Origin: Terriglobia bacterium
GTDB taxonomy: Bacteria; Acidobacteriota; Terriglobia; Terriglobales; Acidobacteriaceae
Length of the DNA: 64,000 bases
NCBI GenBank assembly: GCA_020072645.1
Contig: JAIQGK010000001.1
Location: forward strand, 1 to 64,000
Reading direction: 5' to 3'
Below the pieces are notes generated by a model. That model was not told the origin of the DNA, did not search any database, and saw only the letters and a program-made list of their open reading frames with translations. Made by a program: the position numbers and the translations under genes. Shown piece by piece: positions 43,897-53,676 of this stretch (its first letter is position 1; each line of letters opens with the position of its first letter).

Positions 43897-44934
43897 ATGA
43901 GCAAGACCGGCAAGACCCCCATCCAGCTACTTTCATTCACGACTTTACTGGCTTTCATCATCCTGATGTCGGGCCCCTATAGCATGGCGCAGACTGTCAC
44001 CGTGCAAACTCCGTTTGATACGGAAACCGTTCCCAACCCGGTGCCGATCATCGCCAGCACCGATACAGCAGCATCGCGCATCGAAATCTGGGTCAACGGC
44101 TCCAAGGTCGATCAGCAGTCGGGCACCAAATACGTTGGTGCATTGACGCTTGGCACCGGTACTGACCGCTTCGTGGTGATTGCCGCCACCGGCACTAACA
44201 CCATACTGGCAGAGACTGTGGAATCCATTACCGTTACCGCTTCACCGCACGTTCTAGGCTCGCTCGACGACTCTTTCCCTCCCGATAACCAGGTTAGCGG
44301 CAACGGATGCAACAATGGCCTGCCTACGAGCTTCAGCGTGACGCCCTCTACGACCCACACAGTCGACAGCCAGTCGGCCAAGTTTACGGTCGCGCAGAGC
44401 GGCGCCGGCATGTACAACTGCGTGTATTGGTTCCTGACGCACACCGCGCCCACGCAGGTGGTGCAGTACGTCAAATACCATTTCAAGATTTATATCCCCA
44501 GCGGCCAGCCCAGCGGTGACAGCAAAGAGCCCATTCAAGCCATTGAATTTGAGGTCCAGCAGGACGAGAGCAACACGGTTTATAACTTTGCCTGGCAGGA
44601 CCAATATCGCGGATGCGGCACGTCTTGCACCTGGAATGTCTACAACATGTCCACACATGCCTGGGAAACCACTGACGTACCTGCCACCGCGTTTACGCAT
44701 GACACATGGCACGATATCGTCGCGGAATTCCACGTCGATACCGGCGGCACCATCTGGCATGATGCCCTTACCATCGACGGCCAGCGATTTGTTCCAACAA
44801 TTCACAACTCCCACGCGGCTGTGCCAAAAACCGCCGGTAACACGCTCAACAATGCCTTCCAGCTCGATATGGACCAGTACGATGACTCTTATACAGTCTA
44901 CGTGGATGCCATGGATGTGACCTACACTCCCTAG
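43897..44934 (+). CDS. Secreted protein with Ig-like and lectin-like parts
   Basis: 345 residues from ATG 43897, which has AAGGAG ahead. A signal peptide (about 1-31, SMA-QT) precedes an Ig-like segment (VTVQTPFDTETVPNPVPIIA to SITVTAS, about 32-110). The rest, with VVQYVKYHFKIYIPSG, WNVYNMSTHAWETTDVP, HDTWHDIVAEFHVDTGG and a C-terminal YTVYVDAMDVTYTP, looks like a concanavalin-type jelly roll. No catalytic residues are clear. It may bind a polysaccharide outside the cell. Upstream in-frame ATGs at 43783 and 43816 would give a Cys-rich leader and are less likely. Confidence 0.72.
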   Translation: MSKTGKTPIQLLSFTTLLAFIILMSGPYSMAQTVTVQTPFDTETVPNPVPIIASTDTAASRIEIWVNGSKVDQQSGTKYVGALTLGTGTDRFVVIAATGTNTILAETVESITVTASPHVLGSLDDSFPPDNQVSGNGCNNGLPTSFSVTPSTTHTVDSQSAKFTVAQSGAGMYNCVYWFLTHTAPTQVVQYVKYHFKIYIPSGQPSGDSKEPIQAIEFEVQQDESNTVYNFAWQDQYRGCGTSCTWNVYNMSTHAWETTDVPATAFTHDTWHDIVAEFHVDTGGTIWHDALTIDGQRFVPTIHNSHAAVPKTAGNTLNNAFQLDMDQYDDSYTVYVDAMDVTYTP

Positions 44935-44950
44935 CTCCAATAAAAGGCGT

Positions 44951-44985
44951 AAAAAAGGCGCACTCCGCAAGGAATGCGCCTTTCT
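44951..44985. terminator. Bidirectional terminator between convergent genes
   Basis: AAAGGCGCA (44954-44962) and TGCGCCTTT (44975-44983) form a 9-bp stem; T-rich on the plus side and six U on the minus side, serving both the lectin-like gene and the surface lipoprotein gene. Confidence 0.85.
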
Positions 44986-45000
44986 TCTCACCAATTCGCG

Positions 45001-46458
45001 TTACTGATGGCGAATGTCTCCCGCAGCCACCAGCCCGTCAATTTCAATGAAGACGGCGCGGTTGCCATCCACCAAATACGCGATCGTGCTTTGGGGGCCC
45101 AAAGGCGTTTGCAGTGACAATGCGAACCGGCCATTGGTATTCGCAACGTAGGTACCGCTCATCGATTGGCCAAAGGTGATGCCGCCGCTGTTATTAATGT
45201 CAATAATGCCGCTGACCTTGCTTACGCCGTCGGCAGTAAATTCAGAAATTGAATCCAGCTCTGAGCCGCCGGACGCGCCGGTAAAGTTCATTCCATACGT
45301 TCCCTGGAAAGACGCAGCGGTAAATGGCGCGGACTGTTGCTGGAGCACGTCGCCGGACGTCAGAAAGCGGTTATCGATTTCCAGCACAAGCACTCCCCCG
45401 CTGGAAGGATAGATGATCAGGGAGAATGTGCCGGCGGTGGTGTTGAGAGTGAGAGTGCCGCGTCCATTGGCCGCCATTGCGTATGTGCCAGTGAGCGGTA
45501 CCGCTGTGGTGACAGAGCCGCCGTCGTTGAAGTCTTCAATTCCGCTGGTCACGTTGCCTGCGCCGTCAGAGGTCAACACTCCGCCTGCGGCAAACGGGTT
45601 GCCGTTGAGCAAATCTGCTCCGGCAATCGTGAACGCAAAAGGCCCGGAAACTGACGCATTGCTGAACGGCCCGGTCTGGCGGAAAGCTTCGCCGCCCAGC
45701 GCGGGGAGATTGTTGGTCCCCACAATTTTTAAATGGTTGGCGTCCACCACGTAGTAAGCAAACGTGAGCGCGCCATGGGAGGTATTGAGCGTAGCAGTGC
45801 CGCGACCGGTTGAAGCCACGGGGATCGAGCCCGTCATTGGGTCATTGGTTACGATGAGACCGTTGTCATTGGAGTCGTCTAAGCCGGAGGTGAGGGTGCC
45901 AGTAGCGTCAGAGGTAAAAACTCCACCTATCGCCAAAGGAACCGCCGCATTAGTGTCGATGCCCGATAATGTGAAAGCGAAAGAGCCGGCCAGCGCAGCG
46001 TTGGAAAAGGCAGAAGTCGTCTGCTGGTCAATTGTGCCGCTACCGGTCGCGCGGTTATCAAAGCGGGTGACCAGCGCGTGACCGCCGGCCACAATCACAA
46101 AATCCAAAGTGGAATTGCCGGCAGGTGAATTGAGAGTGATGGTGCCCCGTCCGTCCGCCCGCACCAGATAAGTTCCGCTGACAGCGGCATTGGTACTTAC
46201 GGCCGCGCCGCTGTTGATGTCCTGAGTGCCGGAGGTAATATGGCCGGAGCCATCAGCCACAAAGCTGCCGGCAACGGCCAGGAAGCCTGCAGCGTCAGAC
46301 CCGGTATAAGAGAAGGCAAAAGGGCCGCTCAGGTTCGCATTCGTAAACCCACCTTGAGGAGGAGGAAACCTGACGCTGCCGCCCCCTCCACATCCTGCAA
46401 TCGTTGCCAGAGCGATTGCGGCAGCTATAAACAAAGGAAAGCGCTTTTTTACCGGCAT
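45001..46458 (-). CDS. Surface lipoprotein of four tandem beta-rich repeats
   Basis: 485 residues. Lipoprotein signal with lipobox IAGC followed by a glycine spacer. Then four repeats of about 110 residues, each starting with a form of FSNAxLxGxFAFxxxGxD and holding GxYxxxxxGRGTxTL and a closing DQQ. The starts are near residues 38, 150, 265 and 380. The last repeat is shortened and diverged (FTAASFQGTYGMNFTG). The repeats probably form beta domains of an adhesin or envelope-associated protein. Proteins of this type are frequent in Acidobacteria; the function is unknown. Confidence 0.75.
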   Translation of the reverse strand: MPVKKRFPLFIAAAIALATIAGCGGGGSVRFPPPQGGFTNANLSGPFAFSYTGSDAAGFLAVAGSFVADGSGHITSGTQDINSGAAVSTNAAVSGTYLVRADGRGTITLNSPAGNSTLDFVIVAGGHALVTRFDNRATGSGTIDQQTTSAFSNAALAGSFAFTLSGIDTNAAVPLAIGGVFTSDATGTLTSGLDDSNDNGLIVTNDPMTGSIPVASTGRGTATLNTSHGALTFAYYVVDANHLKIVGTNNLPALGGEAFRQTGPFSNASVSGPFAFTIAGADLLNGNPFAAGGVLTSDGAGNVTSGIEDFNDGGSVTTAVPLTGTYAMAANGRGTLTLNTTAGTFSLIIYPSSGGVLVLEIDNRFLTSGDVLQQQSAPFTAASFQGTYGMNFTGASGGSELDSISEFTADGVSKVSGIIDINNSGGITFGQSMSGTYVANTNGRFALSLQTPLGPQSTIAYLVDGNRAVFIEIDGLVAAGDIRHQ

Positions 46459-46856
46459 TGTTTTCTTACCTCGCGATTATCAAAGAAGTATGACATCAAA
46501 AATAAGAGACCGAGCTTGGTTTGTTGATTCAGGCCGCAACCCAAAGAACTCCTCCAACGCTGGAACGTATGAATGTTGCTTTCCAGCGGAAAGATTGGAG
46601 AAGTAGCAAACTGTTGTGTTTCTTCGGAACCATACATTTCCATCCGCAAAGATTTTCATTCACAAACTGCGTTCCCTGTAGACCAGTCTCGGAGTCTATA
46701 TTCGCGCAAAATCTGTATTTTTGGATGATGTCGAAAGGTGGGATGCCGGCGCTGACCCATTAGGCTAGTGGCCATCGGGTAAAGTTTTGTTAAAGGGGCA
46801 ACCCACTTTATAATAGTCATAGTTGACCTCATCATTTTTCCTGGAGCTTTCCATCC
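46459..46856. other. Divergent intergenic region
   Basis: Separates the surface lipoprotein gene from the ppiD-like gene. No gene is seen. Apart from the promoter near the right end (46787-46814), nothing is recognised in it. Confidence 0.45.
46787..46814 (+). promoter_or_regulatory. Promoter of the ppiD-like gene
   Basis: TTGTTA (46787-46792), 16-base spacer, then a perfect TATAAT (46809-46814). The ATG at 46857 has CTGGAGC ahead. Confidence 0.6.
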
Positions 46857-48812
46857 ATGATTAAGTTTTTGCAAAGCGGCAACAAAGCCGCCAAATATAT
46901 CCTTGCCGGATTTCTCTTGATTCTTGCCGCCAGTATGGTGACCTACCTCATTCCCGGATTCATGGGCGATACCACAGCGGGCGAAACTGGAGTGGTGGCG
47001 TCCGTGGGCGGCCATGAGATCCACAAGGAAGACGTGGCCCGTGCGGTACAGGCGCAAGTGCGCGGAAACCAAGTCCCAGATTTTTACCTGCCCATCCTGC
47101 GGCGAAATGCGGTGGGAGAGCTGATCAAGCAGGCTGAACTTCAGTATGAGAGCGAGCGCTTGGGACTGAGAGTTTCAGACCAGGAGTTCCGCGATGAGTT
47201 GCAGTACGGCCCGTACAAGCAGGCTTTCTTTCCCGGCGGGAAGTGGATTGGCGCGGAAAAGTACAAGGAGATGCTGACCCAGGGCGGCACCACGGTAGAA
47301 AATTTTGAGCGCGACGTGCGGCTTGACCTGCTGCAGCGGAAATTGGTGAATGTGATCGGCGCCAGCGCCACCGCAACCGACGCGGAAGTGGAGCAGGCTT
47401 ACAAAGACCAGAACACGAAAGTGAAATTTCAGTACGCCATCATCAAGATGGACGACGTTTCCAAGACCATCAAGCCGACTGACACGGAGTTAAAGGCTTT
47501 TTACACCGCGAACCAGGCGCGCTACACAAACTCAGTCCCGGAGAAACGGCAGATCAAGTATTTTGTGCTGACAGACAAGAACTTTGCCGATAAGGTGACC
47601 GTCGATCCCACTGAGATACAGCGCGAGTATAGCGCGAACCAGAATGCCTATCGCATTCCGGAACGGGTGAAAGTCCGCCACATCCTTATTGAAATGCCCA
47701 AGCCGGGACCTGACGGCAAGGTTGACCCGAAAGCGATGGATGAAGCGCGGGCCAAAGCCCAGGATGTCCTAAAGCAGATCAAGGCTACGGGGGACTGGGA
47801 CGGTCTGGCAAAGAAATATTCCGGCGATCCCGGCAGCAAAGATAAAGGCGGTGAACTGGGCTGGCTCACCAGAGGCCAGACGGTAGCGGAATTCGACAAA
47901 GCGGCATTTGCCCAGAACAAAGGGCAGATCAGCGACCCGGTGCAGACATCTTTCGGGTTTCACATCATCCAGACTGAAGATAAGGAAGATGCGCACCTGA
48001 AGCCGCTGGCTGAGGTAAAGCCGGCAATCGAAGAGGCCAAAAAGCAGGAAAAAATCAAGGGCATGATGGCCCAGGCTGCGACGGAGGCGGAATCCATTGC
48101 GCAAAAACAGGGGCTGGATAAAGCCGCCAGTAAGTATGGCGTACAGGTCGTCAGCAGCAATCCGATTACCCATAGTGATGCCCTGCCCGGCATTGGCCCT
48201 CAACCCCAGTTGATGGACGCGATTTTCGCCGCCAATGAGAAGTCAGGCCCGCAGGTTGGCCAAACACCGCAAAGCACCGTGGTATTTGAAGTCACCAAGA
48301 TCGAGCCGGCGCGCACGCCTTCATTTGAGGAGATCAAGGACCGCGTGACGACGGAATTCAAGAACCAGCGTGCGGCCGATATCCTGCGGCGCAAGACCCA
48401 GGAAATGGCGGACCGCGCACATGCCGAGCATGATCTGGCAAAAGCCGCCAAGGAAGCCGGCGCCACGTTTAAGACCAGCGACCTGGTTTCACGGACGCAG
48501 ACCGTGCCGGACATTGGCAGCATGTCAGGGGCGGCCAGCGCGGCTTTTACGATGAAGCCGGGCGAAATCAGCGGACCGTTGAATCTGGGGGCAAGCCAGG
48601 CCGTGCTGCAGATTGTGGAACGGCAAGAGCCTTCCGCCTCCGATGCCGAGTTTGCCAAGCAACGCGACCAGTTGCGCGAGCGCCTTGCCGGACAAAAGCG
48701 GCAGGAAGTACTGGGCCTGTTTGTGAACGATCTCAATACCCGCCTGGAAAAAGAGGGCAAGGTAAAAATCAACAAAACAGAAATGGACAATCTTGCCAAA
48801 TCTCGCAGCTAA
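46857..48812 (+). CDS. PpiD/SurA-type peptidyl-prolyl isomerase
   Basis: 651 residues. A short cytoplasmic start and one membrane helix (about 13-35) precede a SurA_N-like helical domain (about 45-220). A parvulin (PPIC) domain follows at about 270-380: VRHILIEMPKPG, KYSGDPGSKDKGGELGWLTRG, FGFHIIQTE. The remaining half is a second, degenerate PPIC-like chaperone part. PpiD-like proteins help newly exported proteins fold at the periplasmic face. The following malQ gene starts 20 bases later, but the two are functionally unrelated. Confidence 0.92.
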   Translation: MIKFLQSGNKAAKYILAGFLLILAASMVTYLIPGFMGDTTAGETGVVASVGGHEIHKEDVARAVQAQVRGNQVPDFYLPILRRNAVGELIKQAELQYESERLGLRVSDQEFRDELQYGPYKQAFFPGGKWIGAEKYKEMLTQGGTTVENFERDVRLDLLQRKLVNVIGASATATDAEVEQAYKDQNTKVKFQYAIIKMDDVSKTIKPTDTELKAFYTANQARYTNSVPEKRQIKYFVLTDKNFADKVTVDPTEIQREYSANQNAYRIPERVKVRHILIEMPKPGPDGKVDPKAMDEARAKAQDVLKQIKATGDWDGLAKKYSGDPGSKDKGGELGWLTRGQTVAEFDKAAFAQNKGQISDPVQTSFGFHIIQTEDKEDAHLKPLAEVKPAIEEAKKQEKIKGMMAQAATEAESIAQKQGLDKAASKYGVQVVSSNPITHSDALPGIGPQPQLMDAIFAANEKSGPQVGQTPQSTVVFEVTKIEPARTPSFEEIKDRVTTEFKNQRAADILRRKTQEMADRAHAEHDLAKAAKEAGATFKTSDLVSRTQTVPDIGSMSGAASAAFTMKPGEISGPLNLGASQAVLQIVERQEPSASDAEFAKQRDQLRERLAGQKRQEVLGLFVNDLNTRLEKEGKVKINKTEMDNLAKSRS

Positions 48813-48831
48813 GACTGCATCATAGAGAACT

Positions 48832-50379
48832 ATGCTGTCCCAGCGATCGGCCGGAATATTATTGCATCCAACCTCACTGCCTTCGCTGGGCGGTATCGGC
48901 GATCTTGGGCCGGAAGCGTACGCCTTTGCGGACTTCATGGCCCGGTCCGGCCTGCGCCTATGGCAGGTGCTACCGCTCTCACCACCGGGGCTGGGCAACT
49001 CGCCCTATTCGGCCATCTCCGCATTTGCCGGCAATCCGCTGCTGATCAGCCTGGAAAGGCTGGCTGAACGCGGCTGGATAGAAAAAGACCAGCTAAAAAA
49101 GCTTCCCACTCATCATGGCCGGGTAGATTTTGAGGAAACAAAGGCCGTTAAGCTACCTTTGCTGCAAAGGGCAGCACAGAACTTCCTGGAGCGCGGCAAC
49201 GGCGACCGTGGCCTCTTTGCCGAATTCAAGAGGGCCCACGCCGGTTGGTTGGAAGATTTTGTGCTCTTTGACGTAATGCGCCAGGTCCATCACGGCGCGA
49301 CGTGGAGTTCATGGCCAAAAGAGCTGGCGCGGCGAGAAGCTGAGGGCTTGCACAAATTCGGGCTGGAATACCAGCGGGAGTTGGAAGTTGAGCGGGCCAT
49401 TCAATTCGCATTCTTCGAACAGTGGCGGGCGCTGCATCAATACTGCCGCCAGCGGGGCATCGGGATTGTGGGCGATGTTGCCATCTTTGTGAACTATGAC
49501 TCGGCTGACGTATGGCGCAATCCTGATCTATTTTTTCTGGACGAAAACCTGTTGCCCACAGTAGTGGCCGGGGTCCCGCCGGACGCCTTTAGCGTGACGG
49601 GCCAGCGCTGGGGCAATCCTCTGTATCGCTGGGACGTGAACAAGGCGCGCGGTTATGACTGGTGGATCCAGCGCATGAAGGGCACGCTGGAGATGTGCGA
49701 TATCGTGCGTCTGGACCACTTCCGCGGCTTTGAGAGTTATTGGGAAATCCCAGCCGACGAGCCCACGGCGGTGCACGGCAAATGGGTCAAGGGACCGTGT
49801 GATGATTTATTCCATGCGTTGCGCGCGAGCCTGGGCGACCTGCCTTTTATTGCTGAAGACCTGGGCTTGATCACCGAAGAGGTGCATGCGTTGCGCGAGC
49901 GGCTGGGTATTCCCGGCATGAAGGTGCTGCAATTCGGCTTTGGCGATCCCGGAGCGCATATTTATCTTCCGCAGAATTTTGAACCCAATTGCGTGGTCTA
50001 TACCGGCACGCATGATAACGATACGACGGCGGGCTGGTGGAAATCCTCTGCGAACAAGGAAGAGAAGCGTTTTGCCGCAAACTATCTTGGCGAACCCGCG
50101 GACGGTATGCACTGGGCGTTCATCCGCGCCGCTTTTTCTTCAGTGGCAAGGATGGCGATTGTGCCCTTGCAGGATTTTCTGGGCCTGGGCAGCGATGCCC
50201 GCATGAACACGCCATCACTGAGCGGCGGCAATTGGGGCTGGCGCTTTAAAAAGGGCTCGCTCACGAATGCATTGGCGGAAAAGCTGGCCACGCTTACAAC
50301 TGTCTGTGATCGCAACCCGCAAGCGCTAGCTGCTGACCAGCAGGGCCACGGGGAAGTGCGCGAAGACTTCGCGGCATAA
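48832..50379 (+). CDS. malQ: 4-alpha-glucanotransferase
   Basis: 515 residues, GH77. It moves alpha-1,4-glucan chains between malto-oligosaccharides (amylomaltase). Visible motifs: SAGILLHPTSLPS at the start, DVAIFVNYDSADVW, nucleophile Asp in VRLDHFRGFESYWEIPADEPTA, acid/base Glu in PFIAEDLGLIT and TGTHDNDTTAGWW. Full length. Its tail overlaps the 3' end of the convergent treY by 54 bases. Together the two point to glycogen or maltodextrin turnover into trehalose. Confidence 0.97.
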   Translation: MLSQRSAGILLHPTSLPSLGGIGDLGPEAYAFADFMARSGLRLWQVLPLSPPGLGNSPYSAISAFAGNPLLISLERLAERGWIEKDQLKKLPTHHGRVDFEETKAVKLPLLQRAAQNFLERGNGDRGLFAEFKRAHAGWLEDFVLFDVMRQVHHGATWSSWPKELARREAEGLHKFGLEYQRELEVERAIQFAFFEQWRALHQYCRQRGIGIVGDVAIFVNYDSADVWRNPDLFFLDENLLPTVVAGVPPDAFSVTGQRWGNPLYRWDVNKARGYDWWIQRMKGTLEMCDIVRLDHFRGFESYWEIPADEPTAVHGKWVKGPCDDLFHALRASLGDLPFIAEDLGLITEEVHALRERLGIPGMKVLQFGFGDPGAHIYLPQNFEPNCVVYTGTHDNDTTAGWWKSSANKEEKRFAANYLGEPADGMHWAFIRAAFSSVARMAIVPLQDFLGLGSDARMNTPSLSGGNWGWRFKKGSLTNALAEKLATLTTVCDRNPQALAADQQGHGEVREDFAA

Positions 50380-53334
50380 CAGCGTTCGCTGCGGACTGAC
50401 CCTGATTCTCTCTCCGGTAAAAACATTTTCCAGAAACTCCGGACAGCGCGACGGAACCGGCAGCTCAGTGTTTTCCCACAGAGATGCCAGCGGAGCACGC
50501 ACGGAGCCGCCAGCCAGCGTATAACTCAGTCGCGGTACGGCTACAATTGCCATCTGGCTGTTATGCTCACGCGCGAAAGCAACCACATGCTGTTGTTTCG
50601 TGCCTTTGGCGTGCATCGGCTGGTAGAGGCCGGGATGGAACAAATCACGCCGGTCGCGACGCAGGCGCAGCGCCTGCATGGTTGTCCACATCTTGATCTG
50701 GCCATCCTGGTAATTGTGCAGCAGTTCGGTGCAGAGTGCCGGAAGATTGCCCGCTTCAGCTTTGCGGTCAAGCTCAGTCAGCAGATGCTCGCGCAAGGCG
50801 TAATCCACCGGACGACGGTTATCGGGATCGACCAGGCTGAAGTCCCATAGCTCCGTCCCCTGATAGATGTCAGGATTGCCGGGGGATGTGAGCATCAGCA
50901 CGCGCTGCGCCAGAGAATTGATGGCGCCAAAGAAATTTACGGACGGCATGAACGTCCGCATCTGTTCCAGGAAAGCGTTTGGCTTCGCCGCCGTTCCCGA
51001 AATCAGAATCTTCTCTATGAATTGCCGCAGCGCTTCCACATACGCCGGATCGTCACTGATCCAGCTTAGATTTACTTTGGCCTCATGCACCGCCTTGGAC
51101 ATGTATTGCTGGATTCTTTCTACATATTCTTCGCGATCCGCGTCCGTACCAAACTCAAATGGCCAAGTCCCCACCAATGTCTGGTAGAGGAAGTATTCTT
51201 CATTGAAATCCGGGACCTGGCGGCCATCGGGAAGCATGCGCTTGCGCAGTCTGTTGGTGCGGCGCCAGCGCAGCGCGTGCGCGCCCCACGTTTTCGGCAT
51301 TTCAGAGAGCACATCCAGCCGCGCGCGCACATCCTCACTCCGCTTGGTGTCATGCGTGGACGTGGCCAGCATGGAATATGGCCAGCTTTCCGCGCGCTTG
51401 AGATTGCCGGAATGAAACTCTTCTGGGCTAATGCCGAATTGCCCCGGCGATCCTCCTACTTCATTCACCGCGATAAACCGGTTATAGACATAGCATGCGG
51501 TGTCTTCCATGCCTTTGGCCATTACCGGGCCGGTGAGCTGCTGAAATTTGAGCGTGAAGCGGAGCTTTTTGCGATAGAGATCAGATTGATCTTCTGTGTG
51601 CTTGTGCTTCAGCAGCAGGATGTCGCGGAGAAAATCAAAGCTGGCTGGAGCTTTATCCGTGTTGCGGCGCTTGGCTTTGGCAACCGCTTCATGGATGTAA
51701 GCGCGGTCACGTTCGGTCATCTCACCGCGTTCGTCAATATATGTGCGATAAACTGGGAAGCAGGCGATGGTCTCACGAATTACGTCGCGCAAAGACTTGC
51801 GGGTAAAGTCGCGGGCATAGCGATCTGTGGCAGAAATGGCGTCAAGCATATGCGCCAGCACGTTGACCTCACTGGCAAGGGAGGCATGCATGATGAGCTT
51901 CTTGCTGTTGTAGATAATGGATTCCACGTCCTGCGTTCCGCCGGTAAAACGGTGATAAAAATTGGTGAAGCTCTTCTCATTGCGGCGATCAATAAACAGC
52001 CCATTCACCAGCGTGGTGAAGTCATAGCCTGAAGTGCCGTCCACCGGCCACTCGCGAGGAAGCTCTTCACCCGGCTCCAGGATTTTTTCCACCACGGTAT
52101 AAAGCAGGGCGCGCTGGTTCATCCAGTCATGCTGGCCAAAAGCCTGCTGCAGGTCTAACTCAATTCCGTTTTCCGCCAGCGTGCCACGAGGCGTTGCGCC
52201 ATTGCACTGGCTGGCGGCATAGAGCATTTGCATGCGCACCATGTATTGCCGCGGATTGAGCAGGCCGTCGCAGTGGTCCACGCGCACGCCCTGCACCATA
52301 TCGTCCGCGAGCAGGTGGCGTAACAGTTGGTGTGTCGCGGCAAAGACACGCGGATTTTCCATGCTCAAGCCAATGAGATCGTTTACGTCAAAGAAGCGGC
52401 GATAATTAATTTCTTCGCCAGAGACGCGCCAGTTGGCCAGACGATAAACCTGCGCCTCCAGCAGACGATGCAGTGAATCGAAGCTGCGAGGGTCGCCTGG
52501 GCGACCATTCATCAGCGTGGCCGCGCGCGCCGCAGTCTCCTGCAAGTCGGGAGACTTTTCCATCAACTCTTTCCACGCCACAGCCAGGGACGCGATGGCA
52601 CGCCGTCTTTGGCGCACCAGATCACCTTCCAACGCGCTGTGCGAAGGCAGGTTACGCAGGCCCGATAAAAGATTGCGCAGCTCCTGCGGCAAGTCATAAG
52701 CGCGCGGCTCAAAAATCATGGGAACGGTTTGAGGGTCGAGCGGCAAGCGCTTGTCAAAATAGTCGATGTGAAACTCGCCGTTATTGCTCACCAGACGGAT
52801 ATGTCCTGCCTCAAGCTCGGCGCCGTATTGATCGCCCAGGATGGGAAGAAGAAGCTTGTTGCGAAGCTCTGGCTTTAGCGGCTCCCAGTCGAGATCAAAA
52901 AATTCCGCGAACTCGGACGCGCGGCCGTTAGCCAGCACGTCCCACCACCACGGGTTTGCGCCAAGGCCAATTCCCATGTGGTTGGGAACAATATCCAGCA
53001 CCTGACCCATGCCGTAATTCTTCAATTCACTTACCAGCTCCTGCAGCTCCTCATAGCTGCCGACTTCAGGATTGAGCTGGTTGTGGTCTGTAATGTCATA
53101 ACCGTGCTGGCTTCCGGTTCGGGCCTTGAGTATGGGCGAGGAATAAATGTGCGAGATGCCCAAAGCATGCAGATATCCCACCAGACGGCGCGCATTCTCA
53201 AAGCGAAAGCCGGCATTAAACTGCAGGCGATACGTGGAAAGCGGCTTGACGCTGCCTTTCTCTGACGCCAATCGATCAAGGCACTCCGAGATTCCGCTCG
53301 TTTCTGGCGTCAATATCGCTGGATTGGCTCTCAT
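50326..53334 (-). CDS. treY: Malto-oligosyltrehalose synthase
   Basis: 1002 residues, at the long end for TreY (often 700-950). GH13 enzyme that isomerises the reducing-end bond of maltodextrins to alpha-1,1, the first step of the TreY-TreZ trehalose pathway. Motifs: YRLQFNAGFRFENARRLVGYL, QHGYDITDHNQLNPE, nucleophile Asp in GVRVDHCDGLLNPRQYM, STHDTKRSEDVRARLDVLSE and PDIYQGTELWDFSLVDPDNRRPVD. treZ is not in the window. The start has 29 residues before the fold. The convergent malQ overlaps its C-terminal coding region by 54 bases. Confidence 0.96.
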   Translation of the reverse strand: MRANPAILTPETSGISECLDRLASEKGSVKPLSTYRLQFNAGFRFENARRLVGYLHALGISHIYSSPILKARTGSQHGYDITDHNQLNPEVGSYEELQELVSELKNYGMGQVLDIVPNHMGIGLGANPWWWDVLANGRASEFAEFFDLDWEPLKPELRNKLLLPILGDQYGAELEAGHIRLVSNNGEFHIDYFDKRLPLDPQTVPMIFEPRAYDLPQELRNLLSGLRNLPSHSALEGDLVRQRRRAIASLAVAWKELMEKSPDLQETAARAATLMNGRPGDPRSFDSLHRLLEAQVYRLANWRVSGEEINYRRFFDVNDLIGLSMENPRVFAATHQLLRHLLADDMVQGVRVDHCDGLLNPRQYMVRMQMLYAASQCNGATPRGTLAENGIELDLQQAFGQHDWMNQRALLYTVVEKILEPGEELPREWPVDGTSGYDFTTLVNGLFIDRRNEKSFTNFYHRFTGGTQDVESIIYNSKKLIMHASLASEVNVLAHMLDAISATDRYARDFTRKSLRDVIRETIACFPVYRTYIDERGEMTERDRAYIHEAVAKAKRRNTDKAPASFDFLRDILLLKHKHTEDQSDLYRKKLRFTLKFQQLTGPVMAKGMEDTACYVYNRFIAVNEVGGSPGQFGISPEEFHSGNLKRAESWPYSMLATSTHDTKRSEDVRARLDVLSEMPKTWGAHALRWRRTNRLRKRMLPDGRQVPDFNEEYFLYQTLVGTWPFEFGTDADREEYVERIQQYMSKAVHEAKVNLSWISDDPAYVEALRQFIEKILISGTAAKPNAFLEQMRTFMPSVNFFGAINSLAQRVLMLTSPGNPDIYQGTELWDFSLVDPDNRRPVDYALREHLLTELDRKAEAGNLPALCTELLHNYQDGQIKMWTTMQALRLRRDRRDLFHPGLYQPMHAKGTKQQHVVAFAREHNSQMAIVAVPRLSYTLAGGSVRAPLASLWENTELPVPSRCPEFLENVFTGERIRVSPQRTLLCREVFAHFPVALLVSS

Positions 53335-53489
53335 GGGACTGAATCGCGAAAGGACAGTTTTAAGACGAAATACTCCAACGGATTTAGATGCACAAATCCG
53401 GCATGATGTGACATGGAGCGTGAGCGCTTTGCTAATTTTGCCGGAACAGTTGAAAATAGATTTTGGAAAATAAAGGAGCTACATCCAGC

Positions 53490-53672
53490 ATGCCAGCAAC
53501 CGGTGAACTGATCAGAATGATGAATTACGTGGACGACATTGCCGCCACGCTCCGCCGCATCGTGGTGGGCATTTCCACCATGACCCCGGAAGAACGCAAA
53601 CGGCTGGCCGACTACATGCGCAACTCCGACCCCAGCTTCATGAAAACCCTGGAGAGCCTGGACAAGGGCTAG
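53490..53672 (+). CDS. Small conserved-looking protein of unknown function
   Basis: 60 residues, helical: MNYVDDIAATLRRIVVGIS and PEERKRLADYMRNSDPSFMKTLESLDKG. An AAAGGAG is 11 bases before the ATG at 53490. The next gene starts four bases after its stop, so the two are co-transcribed. No domain is known. The length and composition suggest a small regulatory or accessory protein. Confidence 0.6.
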   Translation: MPATGELIRMMNYVDDIAATLRRIVVGISTMTPEERKRLADYMRNSDPSFMKTLESLDKG

Positions 53673-53676
53673 TTTG

